From positions 558,001 to 622,000 of the forward strand of contig NZ_JADQDO010000002.1 in NCBI RefSeq assembly GCF_015694465.1: a stretch of DNA of 64,000 bases, in the 5' to 3' direction. The notes beneath the pieces are model-generated. The model was not told the DNA's origin. It ran no database searches and saw only the letters and a list, made by a program, of their open reading frames with translations. This document shows positions 42,514 to 51,957 of the stretch, piece by piece; position 1 is the first letter of the stretch, and each line of letters opens with the position of its first letter. Origin of the DNA: Microvirga alba (lineage in GTDB: Bacteria > Pseudomonadota > Alphaproteobacteria > Rhizobiales > Beijerinckiaceae). A program made the position numbers and the translations under genes.

Positions 42514-44037
42514 TTAAGGTTTTTTCGCCAGCAGGGCCAGATCGCCCCGCTTCACCGCGCCGGTCAGGACAGCGGCGGCGGCGTAAAGCGCCAATCCACC
42601 GAGGCAGAGGCCGGCGAGCGTCAGGGGGCCGGAGGGCGGGATGAGCGCCGTCGCGGTCACGAGACCGAGGCTCATGACGAGGGTGGCGGCAACGATCTGG
42701 ACAAGCTTTGTCACCAGCGCCCGATCGATCGCCCAAAGGCCGAATCGCTTGAGAAGGACGCTGAGCGCTGCGGCGTGGGCGAGGCAGCCGAGGCTGATGC
42801 CGATGGCGATGCCGGTCATGTCGAACGCCGCCCCCAGGGGCAGGGCCGCACCGATGGTGACGAGGATCCCGATGCCGGTGGCAAGCAGCGTTCCGCGCAA
42901 GGAGCCGCGCGCGAACAGGGTCTGGCTCAAGACCTTGCCGAGCGTTGCGAAGGGCAGGCCGAGGCTCAGACCCATGAGGACGAGGGCGGTGCCTTGCGCA
43001 TCGGACGCCGTGAAGGCCCCGCGCGCGAACAGCACGGAGGCGACCGGTTCCGCCAGAATGCCGAGGGCGACGCAGGCCGGGAGCGCCAGGAGCAGGGCGA
43101 TTTCGAGCGCCCGGTTCTGCGCGGCGATGATGCCGTTCGCTTCGCCCGTCCGATGCCGGAGGGCAAGTTCGGGCAAGAGCACGCTCGAGCCCAGCGCCGC
43201 CATCAGACCGACGGGCAATTGCACGACCCGGTCGGCGTAATAGAGCCAGGACACGCCTGACGGCCAGAACGAGGCGATCTGCGTGCCGACCAGAATGAAA
43301 AGCTGCGCCGCGCCGCTCGCCACAAGGGCGGGAACGCCTGCGAGCAGCAGGCTTTTCAGGGTTGGCGACCAATGCGGCAGGCGAAACCGCATCATGCGTC
43401 CGTCGCTGCGCCAGAGAGCTATGGCGACCAGCACGAGCTGGACGAAGCCGGAGAGACTGGAGGCGACGGCAAGCCAGATCGCTTTGCGCTCGATAGGCAG
43501 GGTGTCGGCGTTCTCCAGGGCGATGATTGCCGCGATCAGACCGAGATTGACGGCGAGCGGGGCCAGAGCCGTCGCGGTGAAGCGACCCCTGATGTTCAGC
43601 AGAGCCGCGCCGACGGAGGCGAGAGTGACGCAAACCACCATGGGAAAGCTAAGGCGCGTATAAAGCGCGACGAGGGCCAATGTCCCCTCATCGCCCTGAA
43701 GGCCGGGCGCGAGCACGAAGGCGATGAGTCCCGCTGCCACCTCGACGAGGCCTGTCAGGGCGATGAGCCCCAAGGCGAAGACGGTGATGACATCGCCCGC
43801 GACCCTCGCCGATTCATCCGGTTCGAGACGGCTCAGCGCGGGGATCAGCGCCGGGTTGAGCCCGCCCTCGGCGGCGATGCGGCGGACCAGATTCGGCAGG
43901 CGGAAGGCGGCAAGAAAAGCATCCGCGACCGGTCCCGCGCCGAGCGCCTGCGCGAACAGGATGTCCCGGACAAAGCCCAAGACCCGCGACGCGACGGCGC
44001 CGAGCCCGACGAGAAGGGAGGAGCGGATGAGCGACAT
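42514..44037 (-). CDS. murJ: Lipid II flippase MurJ
   Basis: 507 residues of the MOP/MVF fold with about 14 predicted membrane helices. The N-terminus [17 protein letters not shown], then [20 protein letters not shown], contains the conserved Arg residues needed for lipid II flipping. The start is the ATG at 44037; a longer frame reads into repeat DNA upstream. In many relatives glnD lies directly upstream; here that position is occupied by a repeat element and unrelated genes. Confidence 0.96.
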   Translation of the reverse strand: MSLIRSSLLVGLGAVASRVLGFVRDILFAQALGAGPVADAFLAAFRLPNLVRRIAAEGGLNPALIPALSRLEPDESARVAGDVITVFALGLIALTGLVEVAAGLIAFVLAPGLQGDEGTLALVALYTRLSFPMVVCVTLASVGAALLNIRGRFTATALAPLAVNLGLIAAIIALENADTLPIERKAIWLAVASSLSGFVQLVLVAIALWRSDGRMMRFRLPHWSPTLKSLLLAGVPALVASGAAQLFILVGTQIASFWPSGVSWLYYADRVVQLPVGLMAALGSSVLLPELALRHRTGEANGIIAAQNRALEIALLLALPACVALGILAEPVASVLFARGAFTASDAQGTALVLMGLSLGLPFATLGKVLSQTLFARGSLRGTLLATGIGILVTIGAALPLGAAFDMTGIAIGISLGCLAHAAALSVLLKRFGLWAIDRALVTKLVQIVAATLVMSLGLVTATALIPPSGPLTLAGLCLGGLALYAAAAVLTGAVKRGDLALLAKKP

Positions 44038-44120
44038 GCTCCTTCGCGATAAGCCTTTCCAGCAGAATTGTCTAAGGGATCGCGATGTTTTGGAGGTCAG
44101 CTCGGCGATCTCTGGTTTCT

Positions 44121-44286
44121 TCCCTCCCCCTTGTGGGGAGGGGTTAGGGGTGGGGGTCGAAAAGTCGGAGCGCATAGCCCGACACCGGAGCGCCCCGGTG
44201 AATACGGTGTTTGGATCACTCAAACGCTCAATCGCTCACCCGGTCGAACCACCCCCACCCCCACCCCTCCCCGCAAGGGGGAGGGT
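44121..44286. repeat. Paired inverted hairpin repeats upstream of murJ
   Basis: tccctcccccttgtggggaggggttaggggtggggg (44121-44156) and its inverted counterpart cacccccacccccacccctccccgcaagggggaggg (about 44250-44286) bracket about 95 bp. The pair could fold into one long hairpin. The element fills most of the 356 bp murJ-to-dsbA-like gap, with no gene inside. Confidence 0.75.
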
Positions 44287-44393
44287 GAACGGTCGCGCTT
44301 GCCAGATTCGGGCGGAGCGCAGCTGAGGGAAGCCAAGGGGGATCGAGAGGCGGCCCCAATCACCTCTTCGATGAGAGAATGGCGGTCGACGTC

Positions 44394-45020
44394 CTACCCC
44401 CGCGCCCGCGCAATCGCCTCGCGCTTCTGGGCCAGCGTCATGCCGCCCACATAGGATTCGGCGCCGACCAGGAAGGACGGGGTGGCGACGAGGCCCAGGG
44501 AATTGCCGAGCTTCAACGCATCCTTCATCCACTGGATGGTGCGCTCGCTGTCGGCGGCTTCGGTCAGGCGCTTGCGGTCGCCGCCGAGGCGCTCGGCTTC
44601 CGCCAGCGCGCGGGTCCCGTCAACGGCTCCGTGCAGACGGAACAGGGCGAGGTGGAGCGGCAGATAGCGCTCAGGTCCGTAAAGCTGGAGATAGGCGAGA
44701 GCCGCCTTGTGCGCCGTGACCGAGGCTAAGCCGAGCACCGCGAAATTGACCAGCACATAGCTCAGGTCCGGCTCGGCCTTCAAAAGGTTCGGCAGATCCT
44801 GCGCGGAGCGTTTGCACCAGGGGCAGTTATAATCGAAATACTCGATCATGATCACATCGCCATGGGCGTGGCCGAGCCTCACGACGGAAGGCAGATCGAG
44901 CGTATCCTCGATGAGTTCGATTGGTGCCTTCTGAGGTTCCGGCGCGGTTTGCGCGAAGGCGGGAGCGCTTGCGCCCGACAGGGCAAGACCGGCAAGCAGC
45001 GTACGGCGGGACAGGATCAT
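44394..45020 (-). CDS. Exported DsbA-family thiol oxidoreductase
   Basis: 208 residues. The signal sequence SRRTLLAGLALSGASAPAFA has a twin Arg, so Tat export is possible. The DsbA/DSBA-like domain carries CPWC in EYFDYNCPWCKRSA near residue 66, an inserted helical region, and the cis-Pro region LVATPSFLVG. This matches BdbD/ScsC-like periplasmic disulfide proteins. The partner and substrates are not evident. Confidence 0.9.
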   Translation of the reverse strand: MILSRRTLLAGLALSGASAPAFAQTAPEPQKAPIELIEDTLDLPSVVRLGHAHGDVIMIEYFDYNCPWCKRSAQDLPNLLKAEPDLSYVLVNFAVLGLASVTAHKAALAYLQLYGPERYLPLHLALFRLHGAVDGTRALAEAERLGGDRKRLTEAADSERTIQWMKDALKLGNSLGLVATPSFLVGAESYVGGMTLAQKREAIARARG

Positions 45021-45135
45021 GGGGATTGATTCTCGTGCGAACGACGCTCTCGTGCCGCTCAAGCGCGGCCATATCAAGGCCGGATGCGCCTTCTCACGCC
45101 CTCGTGATGGCCGCTCTCGTCACCAGGTTTGGCGC

Positions 45136-45756
45136 TCACGTCGTCGCGGAGCGGCCGGCGATCAGGATTCCGGCTCCGACCATCATCGCGCCCGCAGAGC
45201 GGTCGATGCGCGCCTTCGACATCGAGGAAGAGAACAGCTTTCGCGCGATTTCCGCCACGAGGCCGTAACCCAGTGCGATGGCGATCATCACGGCGGTGAT
45301 AATGGCGCAGAGGATCGCGTAGCTCGCCAGGGTGATTCCGGACACGTCGATCACGCCGGGCAGAAGCGCCATGTAGAAGACGATGGCGATGGGGTTCGAG
45401 AGGGTCATGGCGAGGCCAAGGCCGATCTCGGTCGCGAAGTTCAAGGGCTTCGTCGCCTCTGTTGCCGCCAGCACGCGTCCGGCATTCTTCCATTTCTTGA
45501 TGCCGAGCCAAATGAGATAGGCGGCACCGCCGAATTTCAGCGCGACGAACATCGGGCCCAAGACCTCGATCAGGGCGGACAGGCCGACCACCGCCGCCGT
45601 GAGCATCACGAGTTTTCCGAGGATGATCCCGAGCGCCAGAGGCAGCGAGGCGAACATCCCGTTCGACAGGGCTCGCGCCAGAAGACCCGCGATTTCCGGG
45701 CCGGGCGCGGCCGCCGACGCGGCGAACGCCAACAGGAAAACGGTGTATTGGGTCAT
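45136..45756 (-). CDS. LysE/RhtB-family exporter
   Basis: 206 residues with about six hydrophobic helices. The N-terminus FAASAAAPGPEIAGLLARALS matches the LysE signature (PGP), and GVRGG-equivalent residues are replaced by SNGMFASLPLALG. Family members export amino acids such as lysine, threonine or homoserine lactone; the substrate is unknown. The start is the ATG at 45756. Confidence 0.9.
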   Translation of the reverse strand: MTQYTVFLLAFAASAAAPGPEIAGLLARALSNGMFASLPLALGIILGKLVMLTAAVVGLSALIEVLGPMFVALKFGGAAYLIWLGIKKWKNAGRVLAATEATKPLNFATEIGLGLAMTLSNPIAIVFYMALLPGVIDVSGITLASYAILCAIITAVMIAIALGYGLVAEIARKLFSSSMSKARIDRSAGAMMVGAGILIAGRSATT

Positions 45757-45816
45757 GGCAGGGTTCTCGATTGAAAGCCGATGCCATTGGCTATCACAGG
45801 CGCGGAACCGCCGCAC

Positions 45817-46218
45817 CTATCGCTTGCGCAGCGCGACCGCCCCGGAATCGTTCTTCAAGGTCCAGACCACGACCCGGCCTTGCGGGTCGAGTTCGAGAAA
45901 CATGTCGCTCGGGGCGCGCTCGAAATAGGCAGCGAAGATGGCATAGGCCCGAGTGCCTGAAATCGGCAGGCTGATGCGCTGCAACGGCCCGAACTTGGCG
46001 TTGACCTCGCGGAGCCACGAAGCGAGCGCGTCCGGCGAATATTGCGCCTGGAGGTCGGGCGAAAGCATCCCGTGCAGGGCGGCGGCATCGCCCGCCTGAT
46101 AAATCTCGACGAGGCGGGTCGAGACGTTGAAGAGAGTGTCCCGCTCAAGCGCCATGCCGGTCGCGGGCACGAGACAGAAGGCGAGGCCGGCGAGAGCCTG
46201 TCGGCGGGTGAGCATCAT
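45817..46218 (-). CDS. Small exported protein, NTF2-like (uncharacterised)
   Basis: 133 residues from ATG ATG at 46218/46215. The signal sequence LTRRQALAGLAFCLVPATGMA has two Arg residues, consistent with Tat or Sec export. The mature part (RLVEIYQAGDAAALHGMLSP, later FGPLQRISLPISGTRAYAIF and MFLELDPQGRVVVW) resembles DUF3887/NTF2-like cone-fold domains. I do not recognise a specific family and assign no function. Confidence 0.7.
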   Translation of the reverse strand: MMLTRRQALAGLAFCLVPATGMALERDTLFNVSTRLVEIYQAGDAAALHGMLSPDLQAQYSPDALASWLREVNAKFGPLQRISLPISGTRAYAIFAAYFERAPSDMFLELDPQGRVVVWTLKNDSGAVALRKR

Positions 46219-46288
46219 GGCGCGGTCGATGGGCTGACTTCGCCAGGTATCATGAGACCCTGGCGAAGAGTTCGTACTCGAACGGGAT

Positions 46289-47119
46289 TTAAGCGTCCTC
46301 ACCCGTCACGCCGGCTGCATCCTGGGCCTTCAGCACATCCGGGCGCGGCATCGAGATGATGTTGTAGCCGGAATCCACGTAGTGGATCTCGCCGGTCACG
46401 CCGCTGGAGAGGTCGGACAGCATATAGAGCGCCGAGCCGCCCACATCCTCGATGGTGATCGAACGGCGCAGCGGCGCGTGCGCTTTCTGATAGCTGAACA
46501 TGATCCGCGCATCCGAGATGCCCGCGCCTGCAAGCGTGCGGACCGGGCCGGCCGAGATGGCGTTGCAGCGGATGCCCTGGGGGCCGAGATCGGACGCGAT
46601 GTAGCGCACGCTCGCTTCCAGCGCCGCCTTTGCCACGCCCATCACATTGTAATTCGGCATGACCCGCGTCGAGCCGCCATAGGTCAGCGTCAGGAGCGAG
46701 CCGCCGTTCTTCATGCGCTTGGCCGCGCGTTGCGCGATCTCCGTGAAGGAGAAGCAGGAGATCACCATGGTGCGCGAGAAATTCTCACGCGTGGTGACGT
46801 CCACATAGGAGCCTTTGAGCTGCGACTTGTCGGAGAAACCGATGGCGTGAACCACGAAGTCGATGCTGTCCCAGTGCTTGTCGAGGGCCTCGAAAGCGGC
46901 GTCCACGGAGGCGATGTCCTCGACGTCGCACGGGACGACGAGGTTGGAGCCGAGCGATGCGGCGAGCGGCGCCACGCGTTTGCCGAGCGCCTCGCCCTGA
47001 TAGGTGAAGGCGAGTTCCGCGCCGTGCTCCGCCAGAGTCTTGGCGATGCCCCAGGCGATGGAGTGGTCGTTCGCGACACCCATGATGAGGCCGCGTTTTC
47101 CGTGCATCAGACCGTTCAC
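46289..47119 (-). CDS. fabI: Enoyl-[acyl-carrier-protein] reductase (NADH)
   Basis: 276 residues from the GTG at 47119 (MNGLMHGKRGLIMGVANDHSIAWG); an ATG at 47107 is an alternative. FabI catalyses the last step of each fatty-acid elongation cycle. The SDR cofactor site GVANDHSIAWGIA and the catalytic Tyr-x6-Lys (YNVMGVAK) are present. It forms a fabA-fabB-fabI series on one strand, though a 264 bp gap with repeats separates it from fabB. It is the target class of triclosan and isoniazid-like inhibitors. Confidence 0.95.
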   Translation of the reverse strand: MNGLMHGKRGLIMGVANDHSIAWGIAKTLAEHGAELAFTYQGEALGKRVAPLAASLGSNLVVPCDVEDIASVDAAFEALDKHWDSIDFVVHAIGFSDKSQLKGSYVDVTTRENFSRTMVISCFSFTEIAQRAAKRMKNGGSLLTLTYGGSTRVMPNYNVMGVAKAALEASVRYIASDLGPQGIRCNAISAGPVRTLAGAGISDARIMFSYQKAHAPLRRSITIEDVGGSALYMLSDLSSGVTGEIHYVDSGYNIISMPRPDVLKAQDAAGVTGEDA

Positions 47120-47283
47120 TGGGGTCCCCCTATGCTCCGGCTCTGCTCCGCGCTGCTCGTTGGTGTCGCAGCGTTCGTCGCGAGCCGTTCTGGCAATCTC
47201 GGTGAGCATATCCATGCGAGGTCTCCCTGGTCGATCAGGGATTCGCATGCAGATGTCTCAATGATGTGACGTTCGTCTTTCCA

Positions 47284-47382
47284 GAGCTTTTCCGATCTCA
47301 CGGGATCGAAAACGCTCCAGAAGGTCCCGTTGACGCGCATGGTCTTGTCGGAGAGCCGGTTTTCCAGCGCTCCGGACCATGC
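47284..47382. repeat. Two palindromic repeats between fabI and fabB
   Basis: gagcttttccgatctcacgg and gatcgaaaacgctc form the first (47284-47317). gcatggtcttgtcgga...ccggttttccagcgc...tccggaccatgc forms the second (47337-47382), ending 2 bp before the fabB stop. Confidence 0.8.
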
Positions 47383-47383
47383 T

Positions 47384-48607
47384 TTAGGCCGCGTAACGGC
47401 TGAAGACGAGCGTGGCGTTGGTGCCGCCGAAACCGAACGAGTTCGAAAGAACCGTGTCGATCTTGGCGTTGTCGATCCGCGTCCGCACGATGTTCATGTC
47501 GGCGACGGCGGGATCGAGTTCCTGGATGTGGGCGCTCTCGCAGATGAAGCCGTTCTTCATCATGAGCAGCGAGTAGATCGCCTCCTGCACGCCGGTCGCG
47601 CCGAGCGAATGGCCGGTGAGCGACTTGGTGGCGGAGATCGGCGGGCATTTCTCGCCCGAGCCGAAGACCTCGCGGATCGCCTCGATCTCCTTCAGGTCGC
47701 CGACCGGCGTCGCGGTAGCGTGCGGGTTGATGTAGTCAATCGGGGTTTTGACGTCTTTCAGCGCCATGCGCATGCAGCGCACCGCGCCTTCGCCCGAGGG
47801 GGCGACCATGTCGTAGCCGTCCGAGGTCATGCCGTAGCCGACGATCTCGCCGTAGATGCGCGCGCCGCGCGCCTTGGCGTGTTCGAGTTCTTCCAGCACC
47901 AGCACGCCCGCGCCGCCGGCGATGACGAAGCCGTCGCGGTTGGCGTCATAGGCGCGGGAGGCGGTCGCCGGGGTGTCGTTGTACTTGGAGGACATGGCCC
48001 CCATGGCGTCGAACAGGGACGACAGGGTCCAGTCGAGATCCTCGCAGCCGCCGGCGAACATCACGTCCTGCTTGCCGTATTGGATCATCTCGTAGGCGTT
48101 GCCGATGCAATGGTTCGAAGTCGCGCAGGCCGAGGAGATCGAATAGTTCACGCCCTTGATCTTGAACCAGGTCGCAAGCGTTGCCGAGGCAGTCGAAGAC
48201 ATGGCCTTGGGCACCGCGAACGGGCCGATGCGCTTGGGCCCCTTTTCGCGGGTGATGTCGGCCGCTTCCACGATGACGCGGGTCGAAGGGCCGCCCGAGC
48301 CCATGATGATGCCCGTGCGCTCATTGGAGATGTCGCTCTCCTCGAGGCCCGAATCGCGGATCGCCTGGTCCATGGCGACATGGTTCCAGGCCGTGCCGCC
48401 GCCGTGGAAGCGCATGGCGCGGCGGTCGACGAGCTCTTCCGCGTTCAGGGTCGGCGCGCCGTGAACCTGGCAGCGGAAACCGAGCCGCTCATAGTCCGCA
48501 GCCTTGCTGATGCCGGATTTCGCTTCCCGCAACGAGGCCAGAACCTCCTGCGTGGAGTTGCCGATGGACGAAACGATGCCCATTCCGGTGACGACGACGC
48601 GTCTCAT
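47384..48607 (-). CDS. fabB: 3-oxoacyl-[acyl-carrier-protein] synthase I
   Basis: 407 residues, a KAS I condensing enzyme. The active-site Cys is in [14 protein letters not shown] and the two His residues in [12 protein letters not shown] and [13 protein letters not shown]. FabB is specific for elongating the unsaturated intermediate made by FabA, so the fabA-fabB pair marks the anaerobic route to unsaturated fatty acids. The start is the ATG at 48607. Confidence 0.97.
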   Translation of the reverse strand: MRRVVVTGMGIVSSIGNSTQEVLASLREAKSGISKAADYERLGFRCQVHGAPTLNAEELVDRRAMRFHGGGTAWNHVAMDQAIRDSGLEESDISNERTGIIMGSGGPSTRVIVEAADITREKGPKRIGPFAVPKAMSSTASATLATWFKIKGVNYSISSACATSNHCIGNAYEMIQYGKQDVMFAGGCEDLDWTLSSLFDAMGAMSSKYNDTPATASRAYDANRDGFVIAGGAGVLVLEELEHAKARGARIYGEIVGYGMTSDGYDMVAPSGEGAVRCMRMALKDVKTPIDYINPHATATPVGDLKEIEAIREVFGSGEKCPPISATKSLTGHSLGATGVQEAIYSLLMMKNGFICESAHIQELDPAVADMNIVRTRIDNAKIDTVLSNSFGFGGTNATLVFSRYAA

Positions 48608-48655
48608 AGCCTAACCTCTTCATAGAAACTTCATGCCGACCCAGAGCGTCTTGGG

Positions 48656-48723
48656 GCATGATCGTGTCGGAAAAACGGGGTTCCACTTTTCGCTAACGCG
48701 GACCCTTCGGTTCCGGATCATGC
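48656..48723. repeat. Dispersed palindromic repeat between fabB and fabA
   Basis: gcatgatc...tcggaaaaacggggttccacttttcgctaacgcggacc...ttccggatcatgc is a long member (68 bp) of the family with an extended loop. It occupies most of the fabA-fabB gap. Confidence 0.85.
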
Positions 48724-48781
48724 TCGTGAGACGTAAGATCGGCCCGGCTCAATCTCAACCGTGAGCCGGGGATTTTAGGAT

Positions 48782-49300
48782 TTAGCCGGCGGCCGCTTCC
48801 GTCTGGAACAAGCCGACCCGCAGGTCCTTGGCCTCATAGATCCGGCGGCCGTCCGCCTCGAGCCAGCCATCGGCGATGCCGAGCACCAGCTTGGAGCGGA
48901 AAACGCGCTTGAGATCGACGCCGTAGACCACCTTCTTGACGCTCGGGAGCACCTGATCGGAGAACTTCACCTCACCGACACCGAGCGCCCGGCCGCGGCC
49001 CGCGGAACCGCCCCAACCGAGGTAGAAGCCGACCAACTGCCACAGGGCATCGAGGCCCAGGCAGCCCGGCATGACCGGATCGCCCTTGAAATGGCAGGGG
49101 AAAAACCAGAGATCCGGCCGCACATCGAGTTCGGCGCGCACGTGGCCCTTGCCATATTCGCCGCCGTCCTCGCCGATGGAGGTGATGCGGTCGAACATCA
49201 GCATCGGCGGCAGCGGCAATTGCGCATTGCCGGGACCGAACATTTCTCCGCGCCCGCAGGCGAGAAGGTCTTCGTAGGAGTAGCTCGACTGGCGCGCCAT
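48782..49300 (-). CDS. fabA: 3-hydroxydecanoyl-ACP dehydratase/isomerase
   Basis: 172 residues, the hot-dog-fold enzyme that dehydrates and then isomerises the C10 intermediate to the cis-3 form. The catalytic His and Asp are in [24 protein letters not shown]. The start is the ATG at 49300 ([22 protein letters not shown]). It is divergent from irr over 243 bp, an arrangement typical of Hyphomicrobiales. Confidence 0.97.
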   Translation of the reverse strand: MARQSSYSYEDLLACGRGEMFGPGNAQLPLPPMLMFDRITSIGEDGGEYGKGHVRAELDVRPDLWFFPCHFKGDPVMPGCLGLDALWQLVGFYLGWGGSAGRGRALGVGEVKFSDQVLPSVKKVVYGVDLKRVFRSKLVLGIADGWLEADGRRIYEAKDLRVGLFQTEAAAG

Positions 49301-49543
49301 GCCGGGTGCCGACCCTTTCATCACATCGCAAAAGCGGCCCCGGAAACCTCCCGAGACCATCGGAATGGGGCTCTGGTAGCACAGGCTTTGCCGTCCATCA
49401 AAGGGACCATCAGGGGGAGCGCACTTTTGGACTGGATTTTGGCGGCGTCGGCCGCGTGCGCCTTTGGTCAGCCTTGTCGCCGGAGCCTCGCTTTCCTATT
49501 ATTTCAATGGTAGAAGCGCATTTTCCAGGTTTCTGTTCCGACG

Positions 49544-50014
49544 ATGTCCGATCCCTTAGCCGCCTATATCGAGTCGACGACCGCTCCCGCCCACCGGAAG
49601 GGGTGCCCCCTGTCCGAGTTGCGGGACAAGCTGCGTCGCGTGGGCTTGCGCCCGACCCGGCAGCGCGTGTCCCTGGGCTGGCTCCTGTTCGGCAAGGGCG
49701 ACCGGCACATCACGGCGGAAGTGCTGTTCGACGAGGCCTCGAAGGCCCGCGTCCCGGTCTCGTTGGCCACCGTCTACAACACCCTGCACCAGTTCACGGA
49801 AGCCGGCCTTCTGCGCCAGCTCGCGGTTGACGGGTCCAAGTCCTATTTCGACACCAACCCGACCGAGCATCACCATTTCTTCCTGGAGGAAGAGGGCGAG
49901 CTCGTCGACATGCCCGCTTCCGGCGTGAGCGTGGAAGACCTGCCCGAGCCCCCGCCCGGCATGGAAGTGGCCGGTGTCGAGGTCATCGTGCGCCTGCGGC
50001 GCAAGGCCGCCTAG
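49544..50014 (+). CDS. irr: Iron response regulator Irr (Fur family)
   Basis: 156 residues. The winged helix is GLRPTRQRVSLGWLLF plus PVSLATVYNTLHQFTEAGLL. The His cluster EHHHFFLEEEGEL, where Irr binds the second heme, is present. An N-terminal GCP (Cys21-Pro22) resembles the heme-regulatory motif of Bradyrhizobium Irr, which triggers heme-dependent degradation; Rhizobium Irr lacks it. It likely represses iron-using pathways when iron is low. The start is the ATG at 49544. Confidence 0.93.
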   Translation: MSDPLAAYIESTTAPAHRKGCPLSELRDKLRRVGLRPTRQRVSLGWLLFGKGDRHITAEVLFDEASKARVPVSLATVYNTLHQFTEAGLLRQLAVDGSKSYFDTNPTEHHHFFLEEEGELVDMPASGVSVEDLPEPPPGMEVAGVEVIVRLRRKAA

Positions 50015-50062
50015 TCGCCGATCCATTCGGCCTTCATTCCTGAGCGGCCATCGAGTTTTTTC

Positions 50063-50941
50063 ATGCCGCTCAGCCATGTCCTGCTTGCCCTGGTCGTCAC
50101 GGTTATCTGGGGCCTCAGCTTCGTCGTCATCAAGATCGGCGTTGGCACCACGCCCCCGCTCGTCCTGTGCGCCCTGCGTTTCATCTTCGCGGCGCTGCCG
50201 GTCGTCTTCTTCGTGCCCCGGCCCCAGACGAGCTGGCGCAATCTGATCGGTTACGGGTTTTTTCTCGGGGTCGCCCAGTTTGGCCTGCTCTTTGCGGCCA
50301 TCGCCATCGGCATGCCGGCAAGCCTCGCCTCCCTCGTCATGCAGGCGCAGGTGTTCTTCACGATCCTCTTCGCCGCCGTTCTCATGGGGGAAAGGCCCGG
50401 CCCGCACCAGATCGTCGGCGGGGTCGTGGCCTGCCTGGGCCTCGTGCTGATCGCCTGGCCCCGTCTTGCGGGCAGCGGCGCGGTGCCGTTTCTCATGACT
50501 GTCGCCGCCGCTGCCGCCTGGGGTGTGGCCAACATCATTTCCAAGCGCGCGGGCCGCGTGGACATGCTTGGTTTCGTGGTCTGGGCCAGCCTGATTCCGC
50601 CGATTCCGCTGCTGGCGATGTCCCTCTGGCTCGACGGACCAACCCAGGTGGTGAATGCGTTCGTGCATCTCGATTGGGGCACGCTCGCGTCGGCGGCCTA
50701 TCTCGCCTATCCGACCACGGTCTTCGCCTTCGCCGTCTGGGCGCACCTGCTGTCCCGCCACCCGGCGGCGACGGTGACGCCCTTCGCCCTGCTCGTGCCG
50801 GTGGCCGGAATCATCGGCTCCTGGCTCATCCTCGGAGAAGCCATGCGGCCGATCGAGGCCGTGGGCGGCGCGGTGATCATTCTCGGCCTTGCGACGAACG
50901 TGTTCGGCCTACGCCTCGCCCGGCGCCTATGGCCGGCTTAA
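50063..50941 (+). CDS. EamA-family (DMT) transporter
   Basis: 292 residues with ten predicted membrane helices in two EamA repeats (LVVTVIWGLSFVVIKIG, and AAAAAWGVANIISKRAG). The pattern resembles the YdcZ/O-acetylserine exporter group EamA/YedA; the transported solute is unknown. It follows irr on the same strand after a 48 bp gap, but control by Irr is not shown. Confidence 0.9.
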   Translation: MPLSHVLLALVVTVIWGLSFVVIKIGVGTTPPLVLCALRFIFAALPVVFFVPRPQTSWRNLIGYGFFLGVAQFGLLFAAIAIGMPASLASLVMQAQVFFTILFAAVLMGERPGPHQIVGGVVACLGLVLIAWPRLAGSGAVPFLMTVAAAAAWGVANIISKRAGRVDMLGFVVWASLIPPIPLLAMSLWLDGPTQVVNAFVHLDWGTLASAAYLAYPTTVFAFAVWAHLLSRHPAATVTPFALLVPVAGIIGSWLILGEAMRPIEAVGGAVIILGLATNVFGLRLARRLWPA

Positions 50942-50946
50942 GGCGG

Positions 50947-51096
50947 TTACCGCAGCAGCCCGAAGCCCACGAGGGCGAACGCAATCAGGAAGATCGCGAC
51001 GAAGACGTTGAGGAAACGCGGCGCGACGATCGAGGCGATGCCGAGGATCAGGGCGAGAATCGGCAGGATGTTCTTCAGGCTGAAGGACAGAGTCAT
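50947..51096 (-). CDS. Small membrane protein, DUF3096-like
   Basis: 49 residues (MTLSFSLKNILPILALILG ... VGFGLLR), from the ATG at 51096 to a TAA at 50947-50949. It is almost wholly hydrophobic with two short helices separated by ASIVAPRFLN, matching the DUF3096 pattern (two helices with PRLLN between). The function is unknown. It is convergent with the EamA gene and lies 42 bp downstream of the SH3-domain gene. Confidence 0.75.
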   Translation of the reverse strand: MTLSFSLKNILPILALILGIASIVAPRFLNVFVAIFLIAFALVGFGLLR

Positions 51097-51138
51097 GCAG
51101 TCGGACTTTCCGGTTTTCTAGCGGGGTAAGATCGAGGC

Positions 51139-51672
51139 CTATTCGACCTTTTCGTTGGGATAGACGCCCCAAAGCTTGTCCTGGCGGACATAGCCGTCCA
51201 CGTCGCGCGCCCGTTCGAGGATAATTACGATGCGGCACCAGGTGCCGTCGCAGGTCTTGATGTTGGCGATCACGCCCGGTTGGAGCTGAGCGACGGTGCC
51301 GCCCCTGTCGTCGGCGCGGTCCAGCAGGTTGATCGAGGCAATCTTGCCCTTGGCCCAGGGCATGACGAGCCCGGTGCGGCGGCCCGACAGCAGGGAGTGA
51401 AGCACCCAGCCCTCCGTGCCTTCCGAATCGCGGATGCGGCGCCAGGTCTCGTATTCGGCGATGATCTCGACCGGCAGGCCCGCGCGCTGGAACACCCAGG
51501 CCGTCCGGTGGTCCTTGGACGGGCCCTCGCGTAAATTCACCCGGTCGGTCTTGAGGCTGACGTAGCGGGGCACGGGAAGTCCGGTCCCCAGACGGCCGCC
51601 CGGGGGTTGCTGCGCCAAGGTCGACGCCGTGCTCAAGCCGAGCAAGGCGATGGCGAGAACGAACTTGCGCAT
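51139..51672 (-). CDS. Exported bacterial SH3-domain protein
   Basis: 177 residues from the ATG at 51672. The signal peptide (MRKFVLAIALLGLSTASTLA) precedes a bacterial SH3 domain (about residues 38-100, with DRVNLREGPSKDHRTAWVFQ and EGWVLHSLLSGRRTGLV). A second SH3-like segment (VAQLQPGVIANIKTCDGTWC, then VDGYVRQDKLWGVYP) follows. Such proteins usually bind peptidoglycan or modify envelope proteins in the periplasm. No partner is evident. Confidence 0.85.
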   Translation of the reverse strand: MRKFVLAIALLGLSTASTLAQQPPGGRLGTGLPVPRYVSLKTDRVNLREGPSKDHRTAWVFQRAGLPVEIIAEYETWRRIRDSEGTEGWVLHSLLSGRRTGLVMPWAKGKIASINLLDRADDRGGTVAQLQPGVIANIKTCDGTWCRIVIILERARDVDGYVRQDKLWGVYPNEKVE

Positions 51673-51773
51673 GATCCCCCTCAAGGTTGGGTTTGTCTAA
51701 AGGAAAGCCTCTGGTAGAGAAGCTTTGCGAGCCCCGCCACGCGGCGGCTCGTCGCCTTTAGAGCGCGGCCGGC

Positions 51774-51873
51774 TAGAGCGGAATTCCCGCTGTCTTGCAC
51801 GAATACGCTCTAAACAATTGAATTGGCGCATGATCTTATCGCCGAACCGTTACCACTTCGGCGGATCATGCGC
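51774..51873. repeat. Two palindromic repeats upstream of the D-2-hydroxyacid dehydrogenase gene
   Basis: tagagcg...cgctcta arms (51774-51812) enclose gaattcccgctgtcttgcac. gcgcatgatcttatcgccgaa...ttcggcggatcatgcgc (51826-51873) is a clear dispersed-family palindrome. Confidence 0.8.
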
Positions 51874-51957
51874 GATACTCGCCGAAACAGGGTTAAGAGA
51901 GCGTGAAAGCCCTCTTCATCTCCTGTGGCTTTTCGAGGGATGGGGCATCGCGAGCCG

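Noticed and set aside
49301..49543. Irr-box (ICE) between irr and fabA
   Set aside because: No convincing tttagaa...ttctaaa palindrome was seen; only tttcaatgg-like fragments.
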